Below, in pieces: positions 1 through 7,792 of a DNA stretch of 64,000 nt. The notes beneath the pieces were generated by a model. That model had not been told where the DNA came from. It made no database searches and saw only the letters and a list, made by a program, of their open reading frames with translations. The stretch's first letter is position 1, and the number at the start of each line of letters is the position of its first letter. The stretch is from CALAED01 sp036378315. Lineage in GTDB: Bacteria; Actinomycetota; Actinomycetes; Streptosporangiales; Streptosporangiaceae. The stretch lies in contig DASUWU010000193.1 in NCBI GenBank assembly GCA_036378315.1, forward strand, positions 41,737-105,736, in the 5' to 3' direction. A program made the position numbers and the translations under genes.

Positions 1-545
1 GCGATGAGCCCGCCCGCCGACTCGGCCGCGGCCAGCAGCGCCATCCGGCCCGGGTGCTCGGCCGCCGCGATACGCCGCACCTGGTCGCGGTGGACGGCCA
101 CGACGGCGTCGATGTCCTCGGCGGCCGCGGCCGCCGAGCCGGTGCCGGGTTCGGCGGCCGTGCCGGCTCCGGTCGCGTCGAACAGCGACGGCTGGGCGGC
201 CGGACCCGCGTCGGGGACGTCGTCGGGGACCGCGACGCCGCGGACCCGCGCGTACGCCGCCGCCAGCGAGCGCGGCTCGCCGTGCCGGGCCGCGTGGCCG
301 AGCAGCAGCGACTCGACCAGCTCGAGATCATGACACTGGCTTATCCGCACCCCGGCGCGCAGCAGCCGCGGATAGTGCAGCCGGCCGGCCGACCACACCC
401 ATCGCGGTGGCTGCGCGCGCTCGCGGGCCGCGATCTCCGCGGCGAGGTCGGCGGCGCGTTCCGGCGGCCCGGTCGGGGAGCCGTCCGCGGCGAGCGGGCG
501 CAACACGCCGCCGCCCCCCGAGGACACCGCCACCGCGATCCGCAC
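1..545 (-). CDS. Bifunctional 3'-5' exonuclease/DNA polymerase, N-terminal part (runs off the window)
   Basis: The minus-strand frame from a GTG at 545 stays open to the window edge (about 181 codons). Its order of short motifs matches the actinobacterial stand-alone PolA-like protein annotated as bifunctional 3'-5' exonuclease/DNA polymerase: RPLAADGSPTGPPERAADLA near residue 20, then PRWVWSAGRLHYPRLLRAGV, CHDLELVESLLLGH, and HPGRMALLAAAESAGGL near the visible end. In that family the exonuclease fold comes first and a family-A polymerase domain follows; neither the catalytic exonuclease residues nor the polymerase part are visible here. The GTG lies 8 bases after the stop of the metallophosphoesterase gene, so the two are probably co-transcribed. 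No strong ribosome site is seen. The GC-rich opposite strand has open frames too, but they resemble no family. Confidence 0.82.
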   Translation of the reverse strand, partial: MRIAVAVSSGGGGVLRPLAADGSPTGPPERAADLAAEIAARERAQPPRWVWSAGRLHYPRLLRAGVRISQCHDLELVESLLLGHAARHGEPRSLAAAYARVRGVAVPDDVPDAGPAAQPSLFDATGAGTAAEPGTGSAAAAAEDIDAVVAVHRDQVRRIAAAEHPGRMALLAAAESAGGLI

Positions 546-553
546 GCTGCCAG

Positions 554-2257
554 TTAAGCACCAGCGGCCGACGGTTCCCCGCCGCCCGATGTGCCCCCCT
601 TCGCGGTCGTGCCGGTCTCTTCTGGGCCGGGACGCGGCGCGGGTACGTCCTGCTGCGCCTGTGCCGCCGGCCGGCCGGCGGCGGGCGGGCGGAGCGGGAT
701 CGTCACCTCGTCCTCGACCGGTGGATGCCGCTCGTGCTCCAGCCAACCGGTCGCGGCGAAGCAGCGGATCCGCAGCGCGTCGTCGGCGACGTCGATCCGC
801 AGGAAGCTCTTGAAGAACGGCGGCCGGTCGGAGTCGGACGAGCTGGAGAACAGCCGGTGGTACACCCTGCGCACCGGCAGCCTGAACCACCGCGTGGCCC
901 GGCCGGCCTGCCCGGGCACGCCGAGCAGCGCGGCCACCAGCCTGGCTCGCCGGGACGGGTGAACGCCCTTGGCCTCCTCGCGCGTCGGGGTCAGGCCGAG
1001 CCGGTGCTGGATGGCGGCCGCCGCCTGCTCGTAGGTCAGGTCGAACAGCCACCGCATCCGCAGCCGCCGGCCGTACAGCCTGCTGTAGAAGACGAGCGAG
1101 TCGCCGCGCAGCGGATAGCAGGTGAAGTCGTCCTCGTCGACGACGGTCACCTTGGGGATCGTGTGGGTCGCGTGCGAGAACGCGCCGCCGCCGCCGGACA
1201 CGATGTACTGGATCGTCCGGCCGCCGCCGACGTCGACCGGGTAGCGCTGGTAGTTGTGGATGTCGCCGCCGATCGCCGCTACGTAGTTGCACGACGGGTC
1301 GGTCACGATGTCGTTCACCGTCGCGGCGCCCGCACCCGCGCCGCCGCTGCCGGCTCCGCCGGCCTTGATGGCGCCGGGGTGACGTTCGTTGTCGACGACG
1401 AGCGGCTTGCCCGTGATCAGCACCTTGGGCTTGGGGCCGGCGGAGACGCGGCGCAGCCACGCGCCCTGCTCGGCGTCGATGTCGCCCTCGATGCCGGTGT
1501 CGATGCCGACGATCCGCAGCGCCTGGGTATCGATCGCCCAGTACGGGCCGGGCAGCACGGCCTGCTGTTCGGGTGCGGAGCGCAGTGCGCGCCCGGCGGC
1601 CAGCTCCGCCTCGTCGGGGACCGCGGGCCGCCGCCACAGCAGCCGGGCCAGCCACCCGCCGCGGCCCGACCAGTGAGGTGCCGGCAGCCCGGTGGCGTCA
1701 CCGAAGACGCGCATGAACCCGCCGAGCCCGTCGTACCAGTCGTGGTTGCCCGGCACGGCGTAGATCGGGGCCGGATACCTCTGGTACGGACGGAAGAACT
1801 TGACCGGATAGTCGTTGATGCTGCCGACCGGGTAGATCACATCGCTTGCGATGATCATTAAGGACGTCCCCGCGCCCTCCTTGAGCAGCCCCGGCACGAC
1901 GGCGTACTGCGACCGGTCGCCCTCGCCGGTGTCGCCGATGACGATGAACGACGCTAGGTCGGGGCGGGAGATCATGAAGTCCGGATCCACGCCGCGGGCG
2001 CGTTGCCCGGCGACCCAGCGCCGCCGCACGTCGTCGGTCGGGTCGCCGAACCAGCGCGCGACGATGTCGTTGCGCGACCGCCACAGCACGAGCGGGTTCA
2101 GCCACGAAAAGCCGGGCGTCCTGCGGTCCGGCAGCAGGTTCTCGTACGTGCCGACCTCGTGCCGTTGGTCCCAGCCGGCGCCGGATGCGGCCTGGTGCGA
2201 GCTGGGCGATCCCGGAGATCCGGGGCCGGGGGAGCCGGGGCCACGCGAGGAGCTCAT
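554..2257 (-). CDS. Calcineurin-like metallophosphoesterase
   Basis: A 567-residue protein with the metallophosphoesterase metal-site motifs in order: GDTGEGD near residue 108, SDVIYPVG near 138 (usually GD in this motif, here SD), GNHDWYD near 170 and GGDIHNYQ near 330. It is therefore likely a two-metal phosphoesterase; the substrate cannot be inferred. There is no signal peptide or clear membrane segment; the N-terminus is a low-complexity Gly/Pro/Ser tract and the C-terminus is Pro/Gly-rich. ATG at 2257 is chosen because GGAGGG sits 5 bases upstream; an upstream in-frame ATG pair at 2293 lacks such a site. The polymerase gene follows 8 bases downstream. The family is often larger than the usual 250-300-residue core, and here the extra length lies in the insert between GNHD and GGDIH and in the tail. 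Confidence 0.85.
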   Translation of the reverse strand: MSSSRGPGSPGPGSPGSPSSHQAASGAGWDQRHEVGTYENLLPDRRTPGFSWLNPLVLWRSRNDIVARWFGDPTDDVRRRWVAGQRARGVDPDFMISRPDLASFIVIGDTGEGDRSQYAVVPGLLKEGAGTSLMIIASDVIYPVGSINDYPVKFFRPYQRYPAPIYAVPGNHDWYDGLGGFMRVFGDATGLPAPHWSGRGGWLARLLWRRPAVPDEAELAAGRALRSAPEQQAVLPGPYWAIDTQALRIVGIDTGIEGDIDAEQGAWLRRVSAGPKPKVLITGKPLVVDNERHPGAIKAGGAGSGGAGAGAATVNDIVTDPSCNYVAAIGGDIHNYQRYPVDVGGGRTIQYIVSGGGGAFSHATHTIPKVTVVDEDDFTCYPLRGDSLVFYSRLYGRRLRMRWLFDLTYEQAAAAIQHRLGLTPTREEAKGVHPSRRARLVAALLGVPGQAGRATRWFRLPVRRVYHRLFSSSSDSDRPPFFKSFLRIDVADDALRIRCFAATGWLEHERHPPVEDEVTIPLRPPAAGRPAAQAQQDVPAPRPGPEETGTTAKGGTSGGGEPSAAGA

Positions 2258-2325
2258 TCGGACCCTCCAGGGGGAGAGGCGGCCGCGCATCAAAGCGATA
2301 TCGAGAGCTATATCAGGACCGATAC

Positions 2326-2353
2326 CCGGGCCGGTCCGTACGGACCGGCCCGG
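2326..2353. terminator. 28-bp perfect palindrome, probable terminator of the ABC transporter unit
   Basis: The half-site CCGGGCCGGTCCGT (2326-2339) is followed directly by its exact reverse complement (2340-2353). It lies between the stop of the binding-protein gene (2436) and the start of the metallophosphoesterase (2257), both on the minus strand, so it most likely ends transcription of the transporter locus. There is no T-run, as is usual for actinomycete stem-loop terminators. Confidence 0.6.
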
Positions 2354-2435
2354 ATATGGCCGTTATCTAACCGTGGCCGGCCGACCACATGCCGCGTGGG
2401 AGCGGCACGTCGGTCGCGCATCGGCCCCCGGTCGA

Positions 2436-3434
2436 TCACCCGGCGTTGCCGACGAAGGCGTTCACGTCGATCGGGGTGGCCAGGTACTTGTACTGGATCA
2501 TGAGGTCGGAGACCCGCTTGAGGTCGGCCGCGTTGACCGAGGTCGGGTAGCTGCCGTAGTGCATGGCGGCCGCGATCTGCGGTGTGATCTTCGTGTACTC
2601 GGGGATCACCTTCGCCGCCAGCGACTTGTCGGTGAGCAGCGCCTGCGCCTTGACGATGGCGCGCTGGAACGCCGCGATCGTCTTGGGGTTCTCCTTGGCG
2701 AACTCCTCCGTCGAGAAGTACCCGGCGATCGGGAAGCTCGCCGTCGGGCCCTGGCTCAGGTCGATGAGCAGCCGGGCGCCGATGGCCTGCTGGAGCTGGG
2801 TGGCGACCGGCTCCACCGCCTGCACCGCGTCGACGCTGCCGCTCTTCAGCGCGGCCAGCATGTTGGGGAACGGTATCGCGACGAAGTTCTTCTCGTCGTC
2901 CAGCTTCACCCCGCGCGGTTGCAGGGTCGCCTGGATCATCAGCGAGCCGAGGTTGTGCTTGACGTTGATGCCGATCTTCTTGCCGACCAGGTCTTGGACG
3001 GTCTTGATGGGCGAGTTCTTGGGCACCATGATCACGTGTGTGCCGGGCCCGGAGTTGAAGGCCGGCGCCACCGCGTGCAGCTTGACCGCGCCCGAGCCCT
3101 GGGCGGCGAACGCGGGCTCCCAGGCACCGGCGGAGATGTCGAGGTTCTTGCTCTTGAGCTTCGGCACCGCCTCGGCGCCACCCTGGAGCATCTGGGTCTT
3201 GACGGTCAGGCCCTCGGCCTTGAAGAAGCCGCGGTCCTGGGCGAGCTGGAACTGCGCGAGGTCGCCGACCGGCAGGAGGCCGATGTTCAGCGTCGTCTTC
3301 TCCGGGCCGGTGCCGGAGGAGGAGGGTTTGTTGTCACCGCCGCCGCCGCCGCAGCCGGCGGCGGTGAGGGCGAGGACGGCGGTGATCACCGTGGTGACCG
3401 CCAGCGATCCTCGATGCATGCGCGGAAGTCTCAT
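2436..3434 (-). CDS. NitT/TauT-type ABC transporter substrate-binding lipoprotein
   Basis: A 332-residue extracytoplasmic solute-binding protein. The N-terminus is a lipoprotein signal: Met-Arg-Leu-Pro-Arg, a hydrophobic stretch, and the lipobox LTAAGC followed by a glycine run. The body has the NMT1/SsuA-like layout: GLLPVGDLAQFQLAQDRGFF at the start of the mature domain, GGAEAVPKLKS, then VGKKIGINVKHNLGSL. The family binds nitrate, sulfonates, taurine, or thiamine precursors; nothing here fixes the ligand. ATG at 3434 has AAGGAG 6 bases upstream. It is clearly paralogous to the protein at 6510-7490 (shared GFFKAEGLTVK, GGAEA, INVKHNL/VNVKHNL blocks). A 428-base gap separates it from the ATPase gene, so it may have its own promoter. 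Confidence 0.9.
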   Translation of the reverse strand: MRLPRMHRGSLAVTTVITAVLALTAAGCGGGGGDNKPSSSGTGPEKTTLNIGLLPVGDLAQFQLAQDRGFFKAEGLTVKTQMLQGGAEAVPKLKSKNLDISAGAWEPAFAAQGSGAVKLHAVAPAFNSGPGTHVIMVPKNSPIKTVQDLVGKKIGINVKHNLGSLMIQATLQPRGVKLDDEKNFVAIPFPNMLAALKSGSVDAVQAVEPVATQLQQAIGARLLIDLSQGPTASFPIAGYFSTEEFAKENPKTIAAFQRAIVKAQALLTDKSLAAKVIPEYTKITPQIAAAMHYGSYPTSVNAADLKRVSDLMIQYKYLATPIDVNAFVGNAG

Positions 3435-3862
3435 GAGACGCTCCTTCGCGGGGGGAACGGGGGGACCGAAAGTGCGTGGATGTGGTGCAGCGGGGTCAAT
3501 GGACAGTAACGTACTTCTTACCTTTGAGATGTGGGATGCAAGCGCGCTAACGACAAAGCCTCGAAGTGCTAACGGCACCGCATTTTGGGCGTCCAAGGGT
3601 CACCGGCGGCGTGCCGGCAGGAGCTCCAAACCGGCCGTGGCCAGCACAGACTCGTAGTTCGCCGCGAATCAGATGCCCGGCGGTTCGCCAGCGTCACGCC
3701 CGGGCGCGCATTGCCTCGTAACAGGGCGTCAGAACTGTTTGCCAATGCGCATCATCCCCATTGTGGGTTTCGCGACGGCACGCGGACATCGCCGCCCGGG
3801 CGGCGGCTGCGGCACGATCGAGGACCGGACGCCCACCACATGCGTGCTCCTCGCATCGCCGG
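3435..3862. other. Intergenic region between ATPase and second binding protein
   Basis: No gene is supported in these 428 bases. Near the ATPase stop is a 14-bp perfect palindrome GCCGCCCGGGCGGC (3791-3804), which could end the upstream transcript. Closer to the binding-protein gene the heptamer GCTAACG occurs twice (3546-3552 and 3568-3574), exactly 22 bases apart, i.e. on the same face of the helix, in a locally AT-richer stretch. This is a plausible operator for separate control of the second binding protein. No promoter hexamers could be assigned with confidence. Confidence 0.4.
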
Positions 3863-4660
3863 TCAGCCCTGAGGGGACTCGCCGGCCTCCACCGAGACGC
3901 TCCGGGCGGACAGGTCGCCGCGGATCAGCCGTCCCACCTCCGCGCGCAGATGCACGAAGGCCGGCAGCTCGCGGGTGGCGACCTGGTCGCGCTCGCTCGG
4001 CAGGTCGACCGCCAGCTCCGCGCGGACGTGGCCGGGGGAGCGGGTCAGCACAACGACCCGGTCGCCCACGTACACGCTCTCGTCGATGTCGTGTGTCACG
4101 AGCAGGATCGTCATGCCGTCGTGGCCCCGCACCCGCAGCAGGAGATCCTCGAGGTCCTCTCTGGTCTGCGCGTCGACGGAGCCGAAGGGCTCGTCCATCA
4201 GCATCAGCGACGGCCGGTAGGCGAGCGCGCGGGCGATGGCCACGCGCTGCTGCATGCCGCCGGAGAGTTGCCAGGGGTACTTCTGGCCCGCGTCGGGGAG
4301 GCCCACCGACTCGAGCGCCTCCTGGGCGGCGCGGCGCCGCTCCTGGCGGTTCTTCCCGTGCCGGCGCAGCGGCAGGCCCACGTTGTCCCGTACGGTCAGC
4401 CAGGGGAACAACGACCGGCTGTAGTCCTGGAACACGACGGCGAGGTTGCCGGGCACCTGGTCGAGCCGGGCGTCGTCCAGCAGCACCTCGCCCGACGTGG
4501 GGCGTTGCAGTCCGGCGATGCACCTCATCAGGGTGGACTTGCCGCACCCCGACGGGCCGACGATGCTGACCAGCTCGCCCGCCTTCACGCTGAGGTTGAC
4601 GTCGTCGAGCGCCTGGAAGCCGTCTCCGTAGACGTGGGTCAGGTTTTTGATCTCGAGCAA
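3863..4660 (-). CDS. ABC transporter ATP-binding protein (NitT/TauT type)
   Basis: A 265-residue ATPase. Walker A GPSGCGKST lies near residue 39, the Q-loop is FQDYSRSLFPW, the signature is LSGGMQQRVAIARAL, and Walker B plus the catalytic Glu is LMLMDEPFGSVDAQTR, followed by the switch His in VTHDIDE. All are intact. It should energise the two permeases upstream, since it is the only ATPase in the locus. The start is a TTG at 4660 giving MLEIKNL; AAGGAA is 8 bases upstream and no better start exists. It lies 24 bases after the permease stop, in one transcription unit with the genes to its right. Confidence 0.92.
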   Translation of the reverse strand: MLEIKNLTHVYGDGFQALDDVNLSVKAGELVSIVGPSGCGKSTLMRCIAGLQRPTSGEVLLDDARLDQVPGNLAVVFQDYSRSLFPWLTVRDNVGLPLRRHGKNRQERRRAAQEALESVGLPDAGQKYPWQLSGGMQQRVAIARALAYRPSLMLMDEPFGSVDAQTREDLEDLLLRVRGHDGMTILLVTHDIDESVYVGDRVVVLTRSPGHVRAELAVDLPSERDQVATRELPAFVHLRAEVGRLIRGDLSARSVSVEAGESPQG

Positions 4661-4684
4661 GGGAACCGTTCCTTAACGAGCCGT

Positions 4685-5560
4685 TCAGCCTTCGTTCCTG
4701 AGTGCACCCCGATGCCAGGCGAGCACCCGCCGTTCTACGAGAACGAACACCCCGTTGAACAGTAGACCGAGGATGCCGAGCAGCACGATCCCCGCCCACA
4801 TCTGGGGGAGCTCGAAGCTGCGCTGGGCATTGACGAGATGATCTCCGATCCCCGCTGTCGCGCCGACCAGCTCGGAGATCACCATGAGGATGAGGGCCAG
4901 CGACAGGCTGACCCGCAGCCCGGCGAAGATCTTGGGTGCCGCGGCGGGGAGGATGACCCGCCACAGCCGCTGCCAGCCGGAGATGCCGAAGACCTTGGCG
5001 GTGTCGAGCTGCAGCGAGTCGACGGTTCGGGCGCCGTCGATCGTGTTGAGCAGCACCGGCCAGATGACGCCGAAAACGATCACCGCGATGAACATCGAGT
5101 CGGTGATGTGAAACACGATGATGAAGAACGGGATCAGGGTGGGCGGCGGGATCGCCCGACCGAACTCCAGCAGCGGGTTGAGGAACTCCGACGCCGCGCG
5201 CGAGCGGCCGAGCGCCACGCCGATCACGATGCCGACGGCCGACGCGATGATCCACCCGGCGAAGATGTGGGTCAGGCTCGGAGTGAAGTCGTCGCCCGCC
5301 TTGCTCGTCAGGAACAGATGGCCGGCCGGGCCGGAGAACCACAGGTCATGGACGATCGGGAAGATCTTTGACGGGGGCGGGAAGTAGGGGTTGTCCGCGG
5401 CGCGCGCCAGGATCTGCCACAGCGCCCCGAGACCGATGATCAGCCAGATCCGGCTCAGCGCCCAACCGCCGAACCGCCACGTCGCGCCGACGTGTCGCGT
5501 CCGCGACCGTGCCGCGGGACCGGTGACCGTCCGGCCGGCGGGCGAGGTACGGATGGTCAT
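4685..5560 (-). CDS. ABC transporter permease (NitT/TauT type), first of two
   Basis: A 291-residue integral membrane protein with about six hydrophobic segments and the binding-protein-dependent transport fold. The cytoplasmic coupling loop is near DTAKVFGISGWQRLWRVILP, matching the EAA-type loop contacting the ATPase. The N-terminal 30 residues are basic and hydrophilic. Its ATG at 5560 overlaps the stop of an upstream 30-codon minigene (ATGA), so its translation is probably coupled. It pairs with the permease at 5693-6466; they may form a heterodimeric channel, or two transporters sharing one ATPase. Confidence 0.9.
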   Translation of the reverse strand: MTIRTSPAGRTVTGPAARSRTRHVGATWRFGGWALSRIWLIIGLGALWQILARAADNPYFPPPSKIFPIVHDLWFSGPAGHLFLTSKAGDDFTPSLTHIFAGWIIASAVGIVIGVALGRSRAASEFLNPLLEFGRAIPPPTLIPFFIIVFHITDSMFIAVIVFGVIWPVLLNTIDGARTVDSLQLDTAKVFGISGWQRLWRVILPAAAPKIFAGLRVSLSLALILMVISELVGATAGIGDHLVNAQRSFELPQMWAGIVLLGILGLLFNGVFVLVERRVLAWHRGALRNEG

Positions 5561-5649
5561 GGCTCGCTCACCCTTCTCGCTCCCTGCGCGGACGACCTCG
5601 TTCCTCGGCCGGCCACTCCGCTCGCTCGGCGGGTTCGCTCGCGGGTCAT
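5557..5649 (-). CDS. 30-codon minigene coupling the two permeases
   Basis: From ATG at 5649 a 30-residue, Arg/Ser/Gly-rich frame ends in ARRVSEP and a TGA that overlaps the ATG of the downstream permease (ATGA at 5557-5560). Its own ATG overlaps the stop of a 16-codon minigene. The DNA around its end copies the DNA around its start: GGGTGAGCGAGCCATGACC ends at both ATGs. Most likely it is a translation-coupling relay rather than a functional peptide. That it is translated is inference from the overlaps. Confidence 0.45.
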   Translation of the reverse strand: MTRERTRRASGVAGRGTRSSAQGARRVSEP

Positions 5650-5696
5650 GGCTCGCTCACCCCTCTCGCTCGTCTCGCTGCCGGCCACCTGCTCAT
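5646..5696 (-). CDS. 16-codon minigene after the first permease gene
   Basis: The ATG at 5696 overlaps the TGA of the upstream permease gene (5693-5696), and the frame of 16 codons ends ...RRARGVSEP with a TGA overlapping the next minigene's ATG (5646-5649). The C-terminal GVSEP/RVSEP ending is shared with the following minigene because the initiation region is duplicated. It is probably a coupling device. Confidence 0.4.
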   Translation of the reverse strand: MSRWPAARRARGVSEP

Positions 5697-6466
5697 CTGC
5701 TCGCCTCCGTACGCTCGGCGTGCCAGCGGAACGCCGTGCGCTCCGCCCAGACCAGCGCCGTGTTGATCCCCAGGCCGATCAGCCCGGCCCACAGGGCGCC
5801 CGCGAGCAGCAGGTCGGTCCGGCCACCGCCGCTTTGCGTATCGGACAGATACGTGCCGAGCCCACCGCCGCCGGAGAAGAGCTCGGCGCTGATCACGACG
5901 ATCAGCCCGATGGATGCCGAGATCCTGATGCCGGTGGTGACGAACGGGGCGGCGCTGGGCAGGGTCACCCGCCACAGCACCGAGAGCCGGCCGAAGCCGA
6001 AGCTGCGCAGCGTCTCCTTGGCGAGCGGGTCGACGTCGCGCAGCGCGTACAGCGTGTTGATGAGGATCGGCCAGGTGGCCGCGTACACGACCAGGGAGAT
6101 CTTCACGTTCGTCGTCGACGCGAACACGACGATCGCGAGCGGGATCAGTGCCACCGAGGGGATGGGCCTGAGGAACTCGACCACCACCCGGCTCGCCGTG
6201 CCGAGCCAGCGGATGGAACCGAGCGCGATGCCGAGCGGCACCGCGACCGCGATGGCGACCAGCAGCCCGCCGGCCCACGCCTCCATCGTCGAGCCGACGC
6301 TGGACAGGAAATCCTTGTCGCCCAACTGCCCCACCGCCCGCGCGAACACCGTGGAGGCGGGCGGCAGGGCGGTCTCGTCAACGAGACCGGTCCTTGCGGC
6401 CAGTTCGATGACGGCGACCGCCCCGGCGACACCGATGACGCCGCGAATGACTCGGACCCTGTTCAT
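5693..6466 (-). CDS. ABC transporter permease (NitT/TauT type), second of two
   Basis: A 257-residue integral membrane protein, typical length for this family, with a short N-terminal segment (VIGVAGAVAVIELAAR) as the first helix and the EAA-like loop at KETLRSFGFGRLSVLWRVTL. It starts 43 bases after the binding-protein gene at 6510. Its stop overlaps the first minigene ATG. The sequence differs clearly from the downstream permease, so it is not a recent duplicate. The local start has only a weak purine stretch upstream. Confidence 0.9.
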   Translation of the reverse strand: MNRVRVIRGVIGVAGAVAVIELAARTGLVDETALPPASTVFARAVGQLGDKDFLSSVGSTMEAWAGGLLVAIAVAVPLGIALGSIRWLGTASRVVVEFLRPIPSVALIPLAIVVFASTTNVKISLVVYAATWPILINTLYALRDVDPLAKETLRSFGFGRLSVLWRVTLPSAAPFVTTGIRISASIGLIVVISAELFSGGGGLGTYLSDTQSGGGRTDLLLAGALWAGLIGLGINTALVWAERTAFRWHAERTEASR

Positions 6467-6509
6467 CCGAGACTCACGAGTGTCACAGACACGAATGTCA
6501 TAGAGAGGA

Positions 6510-7490
6510 TCAACTCACGAGAGACTTCACATCGAGGGGATTCTTCAGATAACCGTACTGTCGCATAATGTCGGCGACCCGCTGAAGACGGGTGGTGTTG
6601 ATCGACGTCGGGTAGACACCGGTGTGGATCGTCGCCGCGGTGGCCGCGTCGATCTGTGTGTAGGTGGGCAGGACCTGGGCGAGCGTCTGCCGGTCGGCCA
6701 GCAGCGCCTGCGCCTTGGCGAGCGCCCGCTGGAAGGCGGCCAGCGTCTTGGGGTTCTTCTTCGCCCAGCTTTCGGTCGAGGCGTAGCCGCCGACAGGGAA
6801 GTTGGCGGTGGGGCCTTCGCTGAGATCGGTGATCAGGCGAGCACCGATCGACTTCTGTGCCTGGGTGCCGAAGGGCTCGACGAATTGCGCGGCGTCCACG
6901 CTGTGATTCTTCAGCGCGGCCTCCATGTTCGGGAAGGGGACAGCGACGAAGTTCTTGTCCTCATCGAGCTTGACGCCCTGCGGCTGCAGCGTGGCCTGGA
7001 TCAGCAGGGTCGCGAGGTTGTGCTTGACGTTGACCGCGATCTTCTTGCCCGCCAGGTCCTTGATGCTGTGGATGGGGGAGTCCTTGGCGACCATGATCGT
7101 GTGCGTGCCGGGGGCCGTTTCGAAGGCGTCGGAGACGATGTGGAGCGGGAAGCCCGCCGCCTTGGCCATGAAGAACGGGACGTACGCGCCGAGCGCGAGA
7201 TCGAGATTTCCGCTCTGCATTTTCGGCGGCGCCTCGGCTCCGCCCTTCAGCATCTGAATCTTGACCGTGAGGCCCTCGGCCTTGAAGAAGCCGCGGTCGA
7301 TCGCGAGCTTGAGCTGCGCACCGTCGGCGACCGGTAGATAGCCGACGGTGATAGTACTCTTTTCCAGGCCGGAACCCGAGTTCTTGGAGTCGGAGCCGCC
7401 ACCACCACCACAGCCGGCGACTGCCAGCACCATGGCGGTTATGACACCAGCGCCGCGCACGGCGGCGCTGCGCATGTGGGGGAACCTCAT
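6510..7490 (-). CDS. NitT/TauT-type ABC transporter substrate-binding lipoprotein, first gene of the unit
   Basis: A 326-residue binding protein with a signal sequence and lipobox (LAVAGC followed by a glycine run). Mature-domain blocks are VGYLPVADGAQLKLAIDRGF, KGGAEAPPKMQSGNLDLALG and LAGKKIAVNVKHNLATLL. ATG at 7490 has AAAGGAG 5 bases upstream. It heads the operon: binding protein, permease, minigenes, permease, ATPase. It is a paralogue of the protein at 2436-3434 and presumably arose by duplication; slight differences in the binding half could give two ligand specificities to one transporter. Confidence 0.91.
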   Translation of the reverse strand: MRFPHMRSAAVRGAGVITAMVLAVAGCGGGGGSDSKNSGSGLEKSTITVGYLPVADGAQLKLAIDRGFFKAEGLTVKIQMLKGGAEAPPKMQSGNLDLALGAYVPFFMAKAAGFPLHIVSDAFETAPGTHTIMVAKDSPIHSIKDLAGKKIAVNVKHNLATLLIQATLQPQGVKLDEDKNFVAVPFPNMEAALKNHSVDAAQFVEPFGTQAQKSIGARLITDLSEGPTANFPVGGYASTESWAKKNPKTLAAFQRALAKAQALLADRQTLAQVLPTYTQIDAATAATIHTGVYPTSINTTRLQRVADIMRQYGYLKNPLDVKSLVS

Positions 7491-7792
7491 TGATGCTCCT
7501 TTACTTAGGGCAACAGGGGGACACTCGGAGGAGCGGGGCCAGCGAATCCATGCGGGAGAGTAGCCAATTCACTCTCGGTATTCATCATGATCTATGAAAA
7601 CGGACAAATAGGACAAAAGGGGCAAAACGCCGTTCTGGGCATACGGCGACGGATCGGGTATATGTTGCGGTTTGGGTTGGCTCGGCGGTGGGGTTTGTGC
7701 TCCAATACCGTCGCGATGCTGGGGATAGATGAGCAGATCGGGACGCATGTATCACTTTAAGTGATCATGCGGGCGGGAGGCGACGGAGGTCC
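7491..7792. promoter_or_regulatory. Divergent control region between ABC operon and conservon
   Basis: There is no gene in these 302 bases, which are clearly AT-richer than the surroundings. Three consecutive 9-mers, GGACAAATA, GGACAAAAG and GGGCAAAAC, fill 7602-7628 and look like a tandem binding site upstream of the transporter operon. On the conservon side lies ATCACTT-T-AAGTGAT (7751-7765), a perfect 7-bp inverted repeat about 28 bases before the cvnA start, a likely operator. Exact promoter hexamers could not be fixed. Confidence 0.5.
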
